A stretch of 64,000 nucleotides of DNA from Maribacter thermophilus (lineage in GTDB: Bacteria; Bacteroidota; Bacteroidia; Flavobacteriales; Flavobacteriaceae). Position 1 is the stretch's first letter; each line of letters opens with the position of its first letter. Both the position numbers and the translations under genes were made by a program. Under the pieces are notes generated by a model. It was not told the origin of the DNA, ran no database searches, and saw only the letters and a list, made by a program, of their open reading frames with translations. Positions 17,797-29,400 of the stretch are shown here, piece by piece. The stretch is taken from assembly GCF_001020565.1 (NCBI RefSeq), contig NZ_LDAS01000001.1:2814520-2878519 (forward strand). Direction: 5' to 3'.

Positions 17797-19257
17797 TTAA
17801 TTGGACATTATTTCTCTAGGGAACTTAACACAAAATACGGTACCCTTACCTGGTTGTGATGTAAATTTAATAGTTCCCTTATAGGTTTCCACAATATTCT
17901 TTACCATACCAAGGCCCAAGCCCATACCACTTGTTTTAGTGGTGAATTTTGGTTCGAAAATTTTATCTTCTACCTCTTTTTCTATACCTACACCATTGTC
18001 GGCAACCGATATTTTCACCATATCGTCCTCTACGGCAACAGAAACCAAAATTCTGGGAGATTCAACATCGGGAACCGCCTGAATGGCATTTTTCACCAAA
18101 TTAGTGACTACCCTGATCAATTGCGTACGGTCTAGCTTGGCTATAATCTTTTCTTCTTCGGTTATAAAATGTATATAATCCTCATTAAAAATATCAAGGG
18201 CCAATTTCACGACTTCGACAATGTTCAGGGTCTCGTTTTGCTGTGCCGGCATTTTGGCAAAATTGGAAAAAGCGGACGCTATGCTGCTCATCGTATCTAT
18301 TTGCTGAATGAGTGTTTTTGAATATTCATCCACTTTTTCATTGATATCTGGATCGTTAGGGTCAAAATTTCTTTGAAAACTCTGAACACTCAGACGCATG
18401 GGGGTTAAAGGATTTTTTATTTCATGTGCCACTTGTTTGGCCATTTCCCGCCATGCCTGCTCTCTCTCACTTTTTGCCAATTTGGCGGCACTCTGGCCAA
18501 GTTCGTCTATCATGGCATTATAGGAAGAGATCAATTTTTCGATTTCTTCGCCGGGTTTGTCAATATGTATTTTTTCATTTCGTCTGGTAAGGTCTGTTCT
18601 CTCCATCATTCCCGAAATAGTTTCCAAAGACCGAGTAATGTATTTTGAAACAAAATACGCAAGACCTATCGCCAATAAGAGCATCAAGAAATACACACCT
18701 GCCAATCTGGCCAAAAATTCTTTCAACTCTTTATCGTTGAACGAATTGTCTTCAAAATATGGTAAATTAAGAATGCCTATAGGTTTAAACTGCCTGTCCG
18801 AAATATAAGTATACGAAGCTTGGTATTGATCTCCGGCAGCAGAGTTTTTCTCCACATACCGCTTATCTACACTGGCCTCCAAATGATTTAAAACCTCAGG
18901 GGACAAACAAGTAGGCACGGGATCGTTATCAAACTTTGGCCTAGAACTTTTTATTAACTGACCATCTAAGGTATACAGATTAAAATTCATGTTTTGCACT
19001 ACGGCAATTTCATAAATTTCATCCTTGAAAATTAACCCTAAATTCTCTGTGGTTACGGGATAGGTCGTTTTTTGAATCGCCAGATCAATACTTTGTCGGA
19101 TCTGTTCTTCCTTTCTTTCCATCCTATTTTGATGGTAATCGATATTTATTTCCCTAAACTGATATATAGTAACCCCCATGATCAGCACAGAGGCGACCAA
19201 TACCAATAGAATCATTGATATAAAAATCCGGGATCTTAGAGAAAATTTACTGAACAA
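17797..19257 (-). CDS. NtrY-like sensor histidine kinase with HAMP domain
   Basis: A 486-residue inner-membrane kinase. The first helix is at about 10-30 (IFISMILLVLVASVLIMGVTI), a periplasmic sensor domain follows (about 35-175), then a second helix (about 188-208) and a HAMP linker (about 210-260). The H box is VAHEIKNPLTPMRLS; the N, G1 and G2 boxes are NLVKNAIQAV, DNGVGIEKEV and GMGLGLGMV. The HEIKNPLTP form is typical of the NtrY group. No response regulator gene adjoins it, so it is an orphan here. It starts the leftward group ending with the radical SAM gene. Confidence 0.9.
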   Translation of the reverse strand: MFSKFSLRSRIFISMILLVLVASVLIMGVTIYQFREINIDYHQNRMERKEEQIRQSIDLAIQKTTYPVTTENLGLIFKDEIYEIAVVQNMNFNLYTLDGQLIKSSRPKFDNDPVPTCLSPEVLNHLEASVDKRYVEKNSAAGDQYQASYTYISDRQFKPIGILNLPYFEDNSFNDKELKEFLARLAGVYFLMLLLAIGLAYFVSKYITRSLETISGMMERTDLTRRNEKIHIDKPGEEIEKLISSYNAMIDELGQSAAKLAKSEREQAWREMAKQVAHEIKNPLTPMRLSVQSFQRNFDPNDPDINEKVDEYSKTLIQQIDTMSSIASAFSNFAKMPAQQNETLNIVEVVKLALDIFNEDYIHFITEEEKIIAKLDRTQLIRVVTNLVKNAIQAVPDVESPRILVSVAVEDDMVKISVADNGVGIEKEVEDKIFEPKFTTKTSGMGLGLGMVKNIVETYKGTIKFTSQPGKGTVFCVKFPREIMSN

Positions 19258-19350
19258 AGGATCGAAGTTTCATCAAAGTTAGCAAATATCGCACCAAAAT
19301 TAGATGTTCATGCCCAGATAGCCATCCAACGGATATAGTTATAGTATCTA

Positions 19351-19902
19351 TTAGGCTTCGGGGCTCTTGTTTCTTATGCGCTTATATAATTTAATGCCCA
19401 ACATTAGCAATACTCCTAAACAGATGATTCCCACGACCCCAAAAATCCAATTGAAGGCACTTTTCAATATCACCAAAAAGACAACGGCAAAGAGTATCAA
19501 GGTAGCTACTTCGTTCCAGATACGCATATAATTGGAGCTGTAAACGATCTCATCACGCTGAAACTTCTTAAATATACTATGGTTTCTAAGGTGATAGGCA
19601 ATGAGCAATACTACAAACAATAGTTTAACATGCATCCAAGATTGGCTCAGCCATTGTGGGGCCAATATCAATAACCAAATAGCAAAAAACGTAGCCAAAA
19701 TTGCCGATGGCCAAGTAATGATATACCAGAGTCTTTTGGTCATCAGCTTTAGTTGTTCGCTAATTATTTCCTTGTCGGGCGAAGGTTTTTGGTTCGCTTC
19801 GATATGATAAATAAACAACCTTGGAATATAAAAAAGCCCTGCAAACCATGTAATAACAAAGATTAAATGCAGGGCTTTTATATAGTTATAGTATTCGGTC
19901 AT
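19351..19902 (-). CDS. hemJ: Protoporphyrinogen IX oxidase HemJ (UPF0093/CopD-like)
   Basis: A 183-residue membrane protein with four to five helices that matches HemJ, which oxidises protoporphyrinogen IX to protoporphyrin IX late in heme synthesis. The N-terminal segment KALHLIFVITWFAGLFYIPR carries the essential His and the WFAGLFYxPR signature, and the second helix has KRLWYIITWP with its conserved Lys and Trp. Length fits HemJ, though an insertion-like tail follows the fourth helix. It lies about 14 kb from ferrochelatase and 17 kb from the hemA-B cluster, which strengthens the assignment, as no HemG or HemY is visible in the window. Confidence 0.87.
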   Translation of the reverse strand: MTEYYNYIKALHLIFVITWFAGLFYIPRLFIYHIEANQKPSPDKEIISEQLKLMTKRLWYIITWPSAILATFFAIWLLILAPQWLSQSWMHVKLLFVVLLIAYHLRNHSIFKKFQRDEIVYSSNYMRIWNEVATLILFAVVFLVILKSAFNWIFGVVGIICLGVLLMLGIKLYKRIRNKSPEA

Positions 19903-19986
19903 CGATATATGCTTTCAACGTAAATAGAGAGACCAAAGTTAGCAAAACTAATTACATGCCAACCTGTACCTACCCATTCAAAACCA

Positions 19987-22900
19987 CTATATTCTCAATG
20001 CCCCTATACCTGCCTGCCAAAGTAGTTTATTGTACGCCGGCAAGTCTTTGTTCATTATTTCCTCTCCTCTGGCCTTTAGTTGTATCCATTGTTGGTCCAA
20101 TTCTTTTTTTCTATTCAAATTAGATTGGTTCACCCTAGGGATACTGCCACTGGTCTGGTTCAACAAAAACAGGTACTCCGCGGTAAACTTATTAGGAAAG
20201 TTCTCCACATCGTCATAGGCCTGTGATTTCCGCTGAATCATATCATGGTCCCATGCATCCATTTTTTCCAACAAGGCCTCACCTTGCTTTTTAACAGACT
20301 CGTCCTTTACAGATTTTAGAACTTCTTTTAAGTCCTTTTGTACAGCATACAAACGATTCACCATATGATGCATATCGGTGATCTTCGATTCCATTTCGGT
20401 CATTAGCGCATCATACTCCTCATATTGCCCCACCTTGACCTCAAAAGTTGGCACGGCCTTGATCTCTGCTTTCGTGGAGACTGTTTTTTCACCTACGGTC
20501 AACTTTATGTCATAAACACCAGGAATGGCCTTGTGCCCCCTAAAATTAGCCTCGATATAGGTATCTGGAATACTAGGTATTATAGCATGTCCCATATCCC
20601 AAACAAAACGGTTCAACCCTTCCTTTTTCGCAAGTAAAGGGGCCGGTGGCGCACCTCCTCCATTATGGGGTTTATAATCAGGGTCTTTTTCAGAACTTAA
20701 AGTTCTGATCAGTTTTCCGTTCGCATCCCTAATCTCCATAGATAGTTTTGTACCATCTTCCAATTTGGGCAATTCATAATAAATGACCATACCATTTGCC
20801 GGATTCACCCCTTCAAAATCATCGGTACCGGTTACTTTTTCTGAACTACTGTTCAAAGGGCTCCCCCAAGAACCGGCATAGGCTACCCCAGGTTTTAAAA
20901 TTTTCAGTTCCTGGTCTTTTGTCCGATATTGAGACAAAGCGGCCAAATCGTCCAATATCCAAAAAGAACGACCCGAAGTGGCCACGATCAAGTTGCCTCT
21001 GTGCACTTTTAAGTCCGTAATAGGGGTAATGGGCAGATTCAATTGAAAAGGCTCCCATTTCTTACCTCCGTTCCATGAAATGTACATTCCCTGTTCGGTA
21101 CCTGCGTAAAGCAAATTTTTTCGGCTCTCGTCTTCCCTAACAACCCTTGTAAATGAACCATATGGAATACCTTCACTGATATTTGTCCAAGATTTCCCAT
21201 AATCAGTGGTCTTATAGATTGCCGGGGTATAATCGTTAAACTTATATCTTGTCGTAGCAATATAAGCGGTTGCGGGATCGTGTGGAGAAACCTCGATGGC
21301 ATTGACCAAACACTCTTTTAATCCTTTTGGGGTTACATTCTCCCAATGTTCCCCATTGTTTCTTGTAACATATACATAACCATCATCGCTACCGGTCCAA
21401 AAAACACCCTTTTCATGAGGAGACTCTATCATATAGGCCAAGGTGCCATAGTTCTCAGCACCAACGGCCTCATTGGTATATGGCCCACCTCCATTACCTT
21501 GTTTTTCATCTATATCCCTTGTAAGATCGGGAGAAATTTCTTCCCATGTAACTCCCATATCCCTTGTTCTCAATACTAATTGGGCGCCGTGGTAATAAGT
21601 TCCGGGTTCATGTTTAGAGCCAATAATAGGTGCGTTCCAATTATACAGATACTTCATATTCCTGGCCTCACGACCCAAGTATTGAATGGGTGCCGCCATA
21701 ATATTGGTAGACCCCTTGGTTTCCATATCCAGCACCTCTATGGTGCCCAAATAACTACCTCCAAGTACATATCGCGGGTTATCGGGGTCAAAGGCCAAAA
21801 AAGCACTTTCTCCTCCTGCGGCATATGTCCAGTCCTGTTCGTTAATACTTCCTCTTCCCATAGATAGGCTAGCAATGCGGACCGAGGTATTGTCTTGCTG
21901 ACCTCCATAAATATTATAAGGGAACAGGTTGTCTACTTTAATTCTATAAAATTGGGCCGTTGGCATATTGTTTTGTGTGGACCATGTTTTACCAAAATCA
22001 AAAGAAATGGTAGCTCCGCCATCATCGGCCAACACCATATTATTGGAATTATCCGGATTAATCCACAAATCATGTGTATCGCCATGGGGTATATTAATGG
22101 TTTTCCAAGTTTTGCCTCCATCGGTAGAGCGCAATGCCGGTGCACTTAACACATAGACCGTATCTTCATCGTTAGGATCAACAAAAACCTCAATGTAATA
22201 CCACGCCCTTTGCACCAACCTATTATCTCCACTGACCATAGACCAAGAAGCACCTGCATCTGAAGAAACGAACAATCCGCCTTTATCGGCATTGGAATCA
22301 CTCTCGATCAAGGCATACACCTTATTTGAGTTTGAAGGACTCACCGCTATGGCCATCTTCCCTTTTTCCTCGGGCAGACCTTTGTGTATCTTAAACCAAG
22401 TTTCGCCCCCATCGGTAGATTTATAAAGACCACTGCCTTCCCCTCCACTTATTACCTTATGAGGTTTACGTTGGTGTTCCCACATAGCGGCATACATTAT
22501 TTCGGGGTAGTTGGCATCCATAGACAATTCGGAGGCCCCCGTCAAATTATTCACGAACAAGGTGTTTTTCCACGTTTTTCCACCATCTACAGACTTATAG
22601 ATGCCTCTTTCAGAAGTGCCTTCGTGCAAGGCCCCTTGTGCGGCAACATACACCACCTCCGGATTCGTAGGGTGGATGATTATCCTAGAAATATGCTGTG
22701 TTTTTTCAAGACCTATATGTTTCCAGGTCTTACCGGCATCGGTAGATTTATATACGCCATCTCCATAGGAGGTCATTACCCCTCTTGGAGCGTGCTCTCC
22801 CATTCCACAATACACAATATTAGGGTTAGATCTTGAAACGGTTACCGCACCTACAGATCCAGTTTTAAAATACCCGTCAGAAATATTCTCCCATTTTTGG

Positions 22901-23112
22901 CCTGCGGTCTCCGTTTTCCAAAGACCACCACCCGTGGTGCCCATATAATAGGTCATTGGGTCACCGACAACCCCTGAAGCAGTTACCGACCGTCCTCCTC
23001 TAAACGGACCAATGTTACGGTACTTCATTGGTTTAAAATATTCATTTGCGGCTTGGGAAAAGCCAACAAAGGCCAAGAACCCAAAAATGAGGTTTATTAT
23101 AATCTTTTTCAT
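19987..23112 (-). CDS. VPS10/sortilin-type BNR propeller protein 1
   Basis: A 1041-residue exported protein with a signal peptide ([21 protein letters not shown]). About residues 30-720 consist of many blades with the SxDxGxxW asp-box (for example [13 protein letters not shown] and [13 protein letters not shown]), which build one or two large beta-propellers like those of sortilin/VPS10 and xyloglucanase-like proteins. The last 300 residues hold a beta domain (about 790-890) and a helical coiled tail. No catalytic residues can be named, so binding or peptidase-like roles stay open. A paralog of nearly equal length lies 25 bases upstream on the same strand, so this is a tandem duplication in one operon. 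Confidence 0.88.
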   Translation of the reverse strand: MKKIIINLIFGFLAFVGFSQAANEYFKPMKYRNIGPFRGGRSVTASGVVGDPMTYYMGTTGGGLWKTETAGQKWENISDGYFKTGSVGAVTVSRSNPNIVYCGMGEHAPRGVMTSYGDGVYKSTDAGKTWKHIGLEKTQHISRIIIHPTNPEVVYVAAQGALHEGTSERGIYKSVDGGKTWKNTLFVNNLTGASELSMDANYPEIMYAAMWEHQRKPHKVISGGEGSGLYKSTDGGETWFKIHKGLPEEKGKMAIAVSPSNSNKVYALIESDSNADKGGLFVSSDAGASWSMVSGDNRLVQRAWYYIEVFVDPNDEDTVYVLSAPALRSTDGGKTWKTINIPHGDTHDLWINPDNSNNMVLADDGGATISFDFGKTWSTQNNMPTAQFYRIKVDNLFPYNIYGGQQDNTSVRIASLSMGRGSINEQDWTYAAGGESAFLAFDPDNPRYVLGGSYLGTIEVLDMETKGSTNIMAAPIQYLGREARNMKYLYNWNAPIIGSKHEPGTYYHGAQLVLRTRDMGVTWEEISPDLTRDIDEKQGNGGGPYTNEAVGAENYGTLAYMIESPHEKGVFWTGSDDGYVYVTRNNGEHWENVTPKGLKECLVNAIEVSPHDPATAYIATTRYKFNDYTPAIYKTTDYGKSWTNISEGIPYGSFTRVVREDESRKNLLYAGTEQGMYISWNGGKKWEPFQLNLPITPITDLKVHRGNLIVATSGRSFWILDDLAALSQYRTKDQELKILKPGVAYAGSWGSPLNSSSEKVTGTDDFEGVNPANGMVIYYELPKLEDGTKLSMEIRDANGKLIRTLSSEKDPDYKPHNGGGAPPAPLLAKKEGLNRFVWDMGHAIIPSIPDTYIEANFRGHKAIPGVYDIKLTVGEKTVSTKAEIKAVPTFEVKVGQYEEYDALMTEMESKITDMHHMVNRLYAVQKDLKEVLKSVKDESVKKQGEALLEKMDAWDHDMIQRKSQAYDDVENFPNKFTAEYLFLLNQTSGSIPRVNQSNLNRKKELDQQWIQLKARGEEIMNKDLPAYNKLLWQAGIGALRI

Positions 23113-23137
23113 GGTTTCTTGACCTATTAGGTTTTAA

Positions 23138-26100
23138 TTATTCTACGAACAGATAGTTCAAGTTTAGTTCGTTGAAAGATTTATTAAATTCTTGAAGCTC
23201 TTTTGACATAACGGCATCAAACTTTTCCAATTCACTGTTGATCTTGGCCGTTAGTTCGTTCTTTACCGCAATATCTTGATCTGTTGGTGGAAAATCGTCC
23301 ATACTCACCAGTCTATTCAAGTGTCCCAGCTTGTTGGTCAACTTAATAGGAAAGTTCAATGGATCTTGATTACTCCTGTTCTTGGTTTGATACAAGGCTT
23401 TCTCTACCTCCCCTAAATTTTCTTTCATTGTTTTGGCCTTGGCGATCAAGTCCTTAACACTATCGTTGTTCTTATACTGTTTGATAAATGCATCTAACTG
23501 TCCGTTTACATTTCTTATTTTTTCGATAGAGGTGTGCGCCTTATCAATGGTATTGTTGACATCGGTGATAAAATCGAACTGTTTTTGCATATCGGCAACA
23601 GAAACTTCCGCCCTTGGATCGGGAAGAATCTTGAAAATCTCCGATACCGATGTACCGTTTACGTTCAGGAGCACCTTATAATTTCCTGGAACAGCTTTGG
23701 CTCCGTTCAAGTTGGCTCCCCATAAAATCATTCCTTTCAACTTTTTGGCGCCTTTTCCCCTAGTATCCCATACAAAGGTGTTTCCTCCTTTTTCAACCTT
23801 CAATTTTTTATCTTTTTCCTTGGCAACATTGCTGTATGTTGCAAGGGTATCGCCCGCCATAGAGGTATATGTTAGGTACACACTATCTTTTTCTGAAAGA
23901 TCCTTAAGATAAAAATGGGTAATTACCCCGTTTGGATGGTTTTCACCGGAAGTTTTAGAAGGTGTTCTTGCTGTTCTCCCTTTTGTACGATACGAATCTT
24001 TTGGCTTGTATAAAATGGCATTGGATGATTTTTTGCTATCGTCCAATTGATGCAATACCGTTAAATCATCTATGATCCATAGACTACGCCCTTGCGTGGC
24101 CACGATCAAGTTATCGTCCTTAATGGTCAAATCTGTTATAGGGACTATGGGCAAGTTCAATTGAAAAGAGTTCCAGTTGGCACCATCATCAAAAGAAATA
24201 TACATACCCGTCTCAGTACCTGCATAGAGCAATCCCTTTCTTTTTGGGTCTTCACGTACTACCCTTGTAAAGTGTTCATTATTGATACCGTTGGTTATTT
24301 TAGTCCATGTCTGCCCATAATCGGTAGTTTTGTACAAATAGGGTTTAAAATCGCCCAATTTATAGCGTGTAGCCGCAACATAACAAGTTCCTTCGTCAAA
24401 AGCGGACGGTTCTATGCTGTTGATCATATTCCATTCTGGCATATTTGCAGGAGTCACATTCTCCCATGTTCCGCCCCCATCTTTTGAGACATGAATTAGT
24501 CCGTCATCGCTACCAACCCACAACAAACCTTCTTTTAACGGACTTTCATTGGCCGTAAAAATGGTACAATAATACTCTACACTGGTGTTGTCTTGTGTAA
24601 TAGGCCCTCCACTAGAACCTAGTTTGGTAGGATCGTTACGGGTTAAGTCTCCACTTAGCACTTTCCAGCTCTGACCTTCATTTTCCGAAACATGAACGTG
24701 TTGGGAAAAAGTATATAGTTTCTTGGGATCGTGTCTACTGAAGAGTATCGGGAAATTCCACTGAAAGCGATATTTCATAGCCTCTGCCCCAGCACCCATG
24801 GGGTTATCGGGCCAAACATTGATACCTCTTACCGTTCCCGTTTCGTGGTTCACACGCGTTAAGAACCCACCATAGCTACCTCCGTATACGATATCATCAT
24901 TTGTGGGATCCACGGCGATCCATGCAGATTCTCCACCGGCTGTTGGTTCCCAATCATCTTCCGTGATTGCAGAACCATCGCTTCTGTGGTTTATACGCAC
25001 GGTAGAATTATCTTGTTGTGCCGCATAAATACGGTACGGAAAATGGTTATCCGTAGTTACCCTATAAAATTGTGCAGTTGGCTGGTTATAATAGGTACTC
25101 CAAGTTTCTCCCCCGTCATAAGAAATCTGCGCTCCACCGTCATCACCGATAATCATACGTTTTCCATCTTCGGGAGATATCCATAGATCATGATGGTCTC
25201 CATGCGGCGCATTAAAAGATTTGAACGACTTACCGCCGTCGGTAGATTTATGATAGCTTACATTAAGTACATAGACCACATCTTCATCTTCGGTATCGGC
25301 ATATACTCTCGTATAGTACCACGCCCTTTGACGCAATTTACGTTCGCTGTTCACCAAGGTCCATTTGTTTCCCCCATCATCTGATCGGTACAATCCTCCT
25401 TTTTCCTTATTCTCAACAATGGCCCATACGCGATCTGAATTTTTTGGTGATACCGTTACCCCGATAATTCCCAATGTATCTGTTGGAAAACCTTCATTTT
25501 TCGAAATCTCGGTCCATGTTTCCCCACTATCGGTGCTTTTCCATAAGGCCGATCCTTCTCCACCACTTATTAAGCTATAAGGGGTTCGTTGTGCCATCCA
25601 AGTAGATGCATATAAAATTCTCGGGTTGTTAGGGTCAAAAGTAAGATCTACGGCCCCGGCCTGTTCGTTTACAAAAAGTATTTGTTTCCAATTTTTACCT
25701 CCATCAATACTTTTATAGATACCTCTTTCTTTTGTAGGCTTATAGATATCACCCAAAACTGCGGCATAAACTATGTTATAATCCGTAGGGTGCACACGGA
25801 TCCTGGGTACATGCCTACTATTTTTTAACCCTGCCGAAACCCACGTTTTGCCAGCATTTTCAGATTTCCATATTCCATAACCGGAAGAGACATTTCCCCT
25901 TAGGGTTTTCTCCCCTCCGCCAACATAAATAACATTGGGGTCACTTTTGGCTACCTCAACGGCACCGATACTCCCCCCGAAATAGCCGTCCGAAATATTC
26001 TCCCAAGTTCTACCCCCATCCATTGTTTTCCATACACCGCCACCTGTAGCACCAAAATAAAACAGGTTTGGTTCTCCGGGAACACCCGTTACCGCAGCGG

Positions 26101-26272
26101 AACGTCCGCCTCTAAAAGGCCCAATCAACCTATAGTCCAAACTAGAATATAGTTCTTCCGGATACTGAACCGTAGCTTTATTGGATTTGTTTCTTCTTTG
26201 GGCTTCTGTAGAATTTGAAAATAACAATAGGGTGAGCGCCAAAAGGCCCACGAACGCGAAGTTTGGTTTCAT
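23138..26272 (-). CDS. VPS10/sortilin-type BNR propeller protein 2
   Basis: A 1044-residue paralog of the next gene downstream. The signal peptide is MKPNFAFVGLLALTLLLFSN. The two share the opening IGPFRGGRS, [23 protein letters not shown], the block GDDGGAQISYDGGETWSTYYNQ and the helical C-terminal end. Asp-box blades run through about residues 45-735. I chose the ATG at 26272; an upstream GTG at 26296 would only lengthen the region before the signal. It is first in its operon and is divergent from the Tricorn-like protease. Role unknown; together the pair may bind or process peptides or glycans at the cell surface. Confidence 0.88.
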   Translation of the reverse strand: MKPNFAFVGLLALTLLLFSNSTEAQRRNKSNKATVQYPEELYSSLDYRLIGPFRGGRSAAVTGVPGEPNLFYFGATGGGVWKTMDGGRTWENISDGYFGGSIGAVEVAKSDPNVIYVGGGEKTLRGNVSSGYGIWKSENAGKTWVSAGLKNSRHVPRIRVHPTDYNIVYAAVLGDIYKPTKERGIYKSIDGGKNWKQILFVNEQAGAVDLTFDPNNPRILYASTWMAQRTPYSLISGGEGSALWKSTDSGETWTEISKNEGFPTDTLGIIGVTVSPKNSDRVWAIVENKEKGGLYRSDDGGNKWTLVNSERKLRQRAWYYTRVYADTEDEDVVYVLNVSYHKSTDGGKSFKSFNAPHGDHHDLWISPEDGKRMIIGDDGGAQISYDGGETWSTYYNQPTAQFYRVTTDNHFPYRIYAAQQDNSTVRINHRSDGSAITEDDWEPTAGGESAWIAVDPTNDDIVYGGSYGGFLTRVNHETGTVRGINVWPDNPMGAGAEAMKYRFQWNFPILFSRHDPKKLYTFSQHVHVSENEGQSWKVLSGDLTRNDPTKLGSSGGPITQDNTSVEYYCTIFTANESPLKEGLLWVGSDDGLIHVSKDGGGTWENVTPANMPEWNMINSIEPSAFDEGTCYVAATRYKLGDFKPYLYKTTDYGQTWTKITNGINNEHFTRVVREDPKRKGLLYAGTETGMYISFDDGANWNSFQLNLPIVPITDLTIKDDNLIVATQGRSLWIIDDLTVLHQLDDSKKSSNAILYKPKDSYRTKGRTARTPSKTSGENHPNGVITHFYLKDLSEKDSVYLTYTSMAGDTLATYSNVAKEKDKKLKVEKGGNTFVWDTRGKGAKKLKGMILWGANLNGAKAVPGNYKVLLNVNGTSVSEIFKILPDPRAEVSVADMQKQFDFITDVNNTIDKAHTSIEKIRNVNGQLDAFIKQYKNNDSVKDLIAKAKTMKENLGEVEKALYQTKNRSNQDPLNFPIKLTNKLGHLNRLVSMDDFPPTDQDIAVKNELTAKINSELEKFDAVMSKELQEFNKSFNELNLNYLFVE

Positions 26273-26423
26273 TGGTTTGTTAGTTAAATTAGTCACTTTA
26301 AATTTAGTGAAAAGCTTTTAAAGATACCTTCATTATAAGATTTTTCGCCCTATTATTATTAAATTGACAGCTTTTATAGTTGTTCATTTTTTTATATCTC
26401 AAAATTCATCAATTCAATACACT

Positions 26424-29400
26424 ATGAGCTTCAAGAAACTTCTTATTCCTTTCTTCGTATTTCTTTTCAATTGCATCAATGCCCAAGAGTCCTATTTTTT
26501 GATGGACCCCACCGTATCACCAGATGCAAAAACTATCGTTTTTAGTTACGATTCTGACCTGTGGAGTGTTCCTGCTACCGGTGGAACGGCCGTAAGGCTT
26601 ACGGCTATGGACGGAGAAGAATCATTGCCCAGAATATCTCCCGACGGAAAATGGTTGGCCTTTAGTGCCACACAATTCGGCAATAAGGATATTTACGTAA
26701 TGCCCCTCGAAGGTGGTACCATCCAACAACTTACCTTTAACGATGCCGATGATGACATGGACAGCTGGTCTTGGGATTCTAAAAACATCTACTTTACCTC
26801 TTCTAGAAACAACCGCTATTCGGGTTATGAAGTATCTATTGAGGGGGGTACGCCAAAACGCCTTTTCCAAAATTACTTTAATACCGTCGCCAATATCGCA
26901 GTTCATCCGAAGACAGAAGAAATATTTTTTAACGAGAGTTGGGAGGGTAAAAATTTTACCCATAGAAAAAGATACAAGGGCGCCTATAACCCCAATGTAA
27001 AATCATATAACCCAGCTACCAATGAATACAAGGAATACACTACTTATAACGGAAAAGACCTTTGGGCCACGATAGACCAAAACGGTAGCCTTTATTTTGT
27101 TTCTGACAGAGCTAATGGCGAGTACAACCTATATCGACTGGAAAACGGCTCAAAAGATCAATTGACCACATTCGACTCGTCCATAGGCCGTCCACAAGTG
27201 AGTGCCAACGGCAAAATGGTCGTTTTTGGAAAAGACTATCAAATTTACAGCTACGATGTAAGCAACAAAACCGCTAAGAAGGTTCCTATCAAAATAACAA
27301 AGAACAGTACTTTGACCAAGACCCAAGACTTTAAGGTACAAGGCAATATTACCAATTTTTCGGTGTCTCCGGACAATAAGAAACTGGCATTTATAGCCAG
27401 GGGAGAATTGTTTGTTTCGGATGTGAAAGGAAAATTTGTTAAACACATCATTACAAACCCTAAAGAACGTGTTCTTGAAGTAGTGTGGCTAAAAGACAAT
27501 AAAACATTGTTGTACAATAGAACCCATAATGGGTACACCAATCTATTTACCATCGCCGGGGACGGAAGTAGCCCAGAAAAACAACATACCAACGACCTTA
27601 GAAACAATGTAAATATTCTGCTAGACCCAGACCTAAAAAAAGCACTGTACATAAGCGGACGTGACGAGTTGCGCCTGTTGGACCTTTCCAATTTTAAAAG
27701 CGAGGTCTTGGTAAAGGATGAATTTTGGGCCCTTTATGCCCCGCAACCTTACTTTTCTCCCAATGGAAGCCATGTCGTATATAATGCCATAAGAAATTTT
27801 GAATCGGATGTTTTTGTCGTTCGCCTGTCGGACAAAAAAATAACGAACCTGACCAATACCGGTGTTACCGAAGGATCGCCCGTTTGGTCCCCCGACGGAA
27901 AATACCTGTACATGGTTTCCAATCTAACGGAACCCTCTTACCCATACGGACTTTCGGAATCCCAGATATACCAGATGCCTTTGGGTAAATACGAAGATGC
28001 CTTTACTTATGGCAAGTACGAAGAATTGTTTAAAGAGGAAGAAAAAGAGGATAAAGACAAGGATACTAAGAACAAGAAAAAAGAAGATAAAAAACCCATA
28101 ACCATCAAAATCAACGAGGATGGCATTATGGAAAGAATTACGGCCATAAGTCCTTCTTTTGGCAGACAAACAAGTCCTTTTGTCATTCAAAAAGACGAGA
28201 CGATGCACGTGCTTTATTTGAGCAACCATGACGAAGGAAAAACAAAACTTTGGAAAACCGTCATAAAACCTTTCGAAAAAAACAAGATAGAAAAGGTATT
28301 GGACGATGAGTTGTATGGGTATCAATTGGCGAATGCAAAAGACAGTTATTACCTATTGAGCAAAGGAAACATTCACACCTTTGATGTAGAAAACAACAAG
28401 GCGGAAAAGATTGATATAGATTTCACTTTCCGTAGAAACCTATCCGAAGAATTTCATCAAATGTTTTATGAAGCTTGGGCCGGATTCGAGGAAAACTTTT
28501 ACGACGGAGATTTTCATGGGGAAGACTGGACAGCACTCCGCAAAAAATACGAACAATACCTGCCCTATATCACCAGTAGAAACCAATTACGTCGCCTGTT
28601 CAACGATATGTTGGGCGAGCTAAATACGTCGCATTTTGGTTTTAGTTCTAGTGGAGACGAAGAAAAAGTATTTTACAAGACAAAGACATTGGCGACAGGT
28701 ATTCTATTCTCTAACGACCACCCTTATACCGTTGAACACATTATTGCCGATGGCCCGGCAGACGTAGCTGGAAAAGACATCAAAAAAGGCGATGTGCTTG
28801 TTGCCGTAAACGGTAAAAAAGTAGATCCATCAAAAAACAGGGAATCTTATTTTAACGAACCTTCGTTGGACAATGAAATGCAGTTAGATTTTAAGCGCAA
28901 TGGCAAAACAATATCGGTAAACATTCACCCGATAAGTACCAATGCCCAAAGAAACCTTCTGTACGATGAATGGGTAGACGACAACCAAGAATATGTAGAT
29001 ACCAAAAGCGACAAAAAGATTGCCTATGTGCACATGAAAAATATGGGGCGAGGCGAACTTGAAAACTTTAAAAGGGAAATGGTCTCCGAAACCAATCAAA
29101 GAGATGCGCTAATACTAGACCTACGTTACAATACAGGTGGAAACGTGCATAACGAGGTCTTACAGTTTCTTTCACAAAAACCATATTTAAAATGGAAATA
29201 CAGAGATGGCGACCTAGCTCCTCAACCTAATTTTGCCCCGGCCGTGAAGCCAATTATCCTATTGATAAACGAACAATCGCTCAGCGATGCGGAAATGACC
29301 GCTGCAGGATTCAAAGCCTTAAAATTGGGTACGATAATGGGCACGGAAACCTATCGTTGGATTATTTTTACCTCGGGCAAGGGACTCGTGGATGGTTCGT

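Noticed and set aside
22384..22836. 150-codon open frame on the plus strand inside the first propeller gene
   Set aside because: It is antisense to a well-supported long gene with asp-box repeats, has Cys/Phe/His-rich composition of a mirror frame and no start context.
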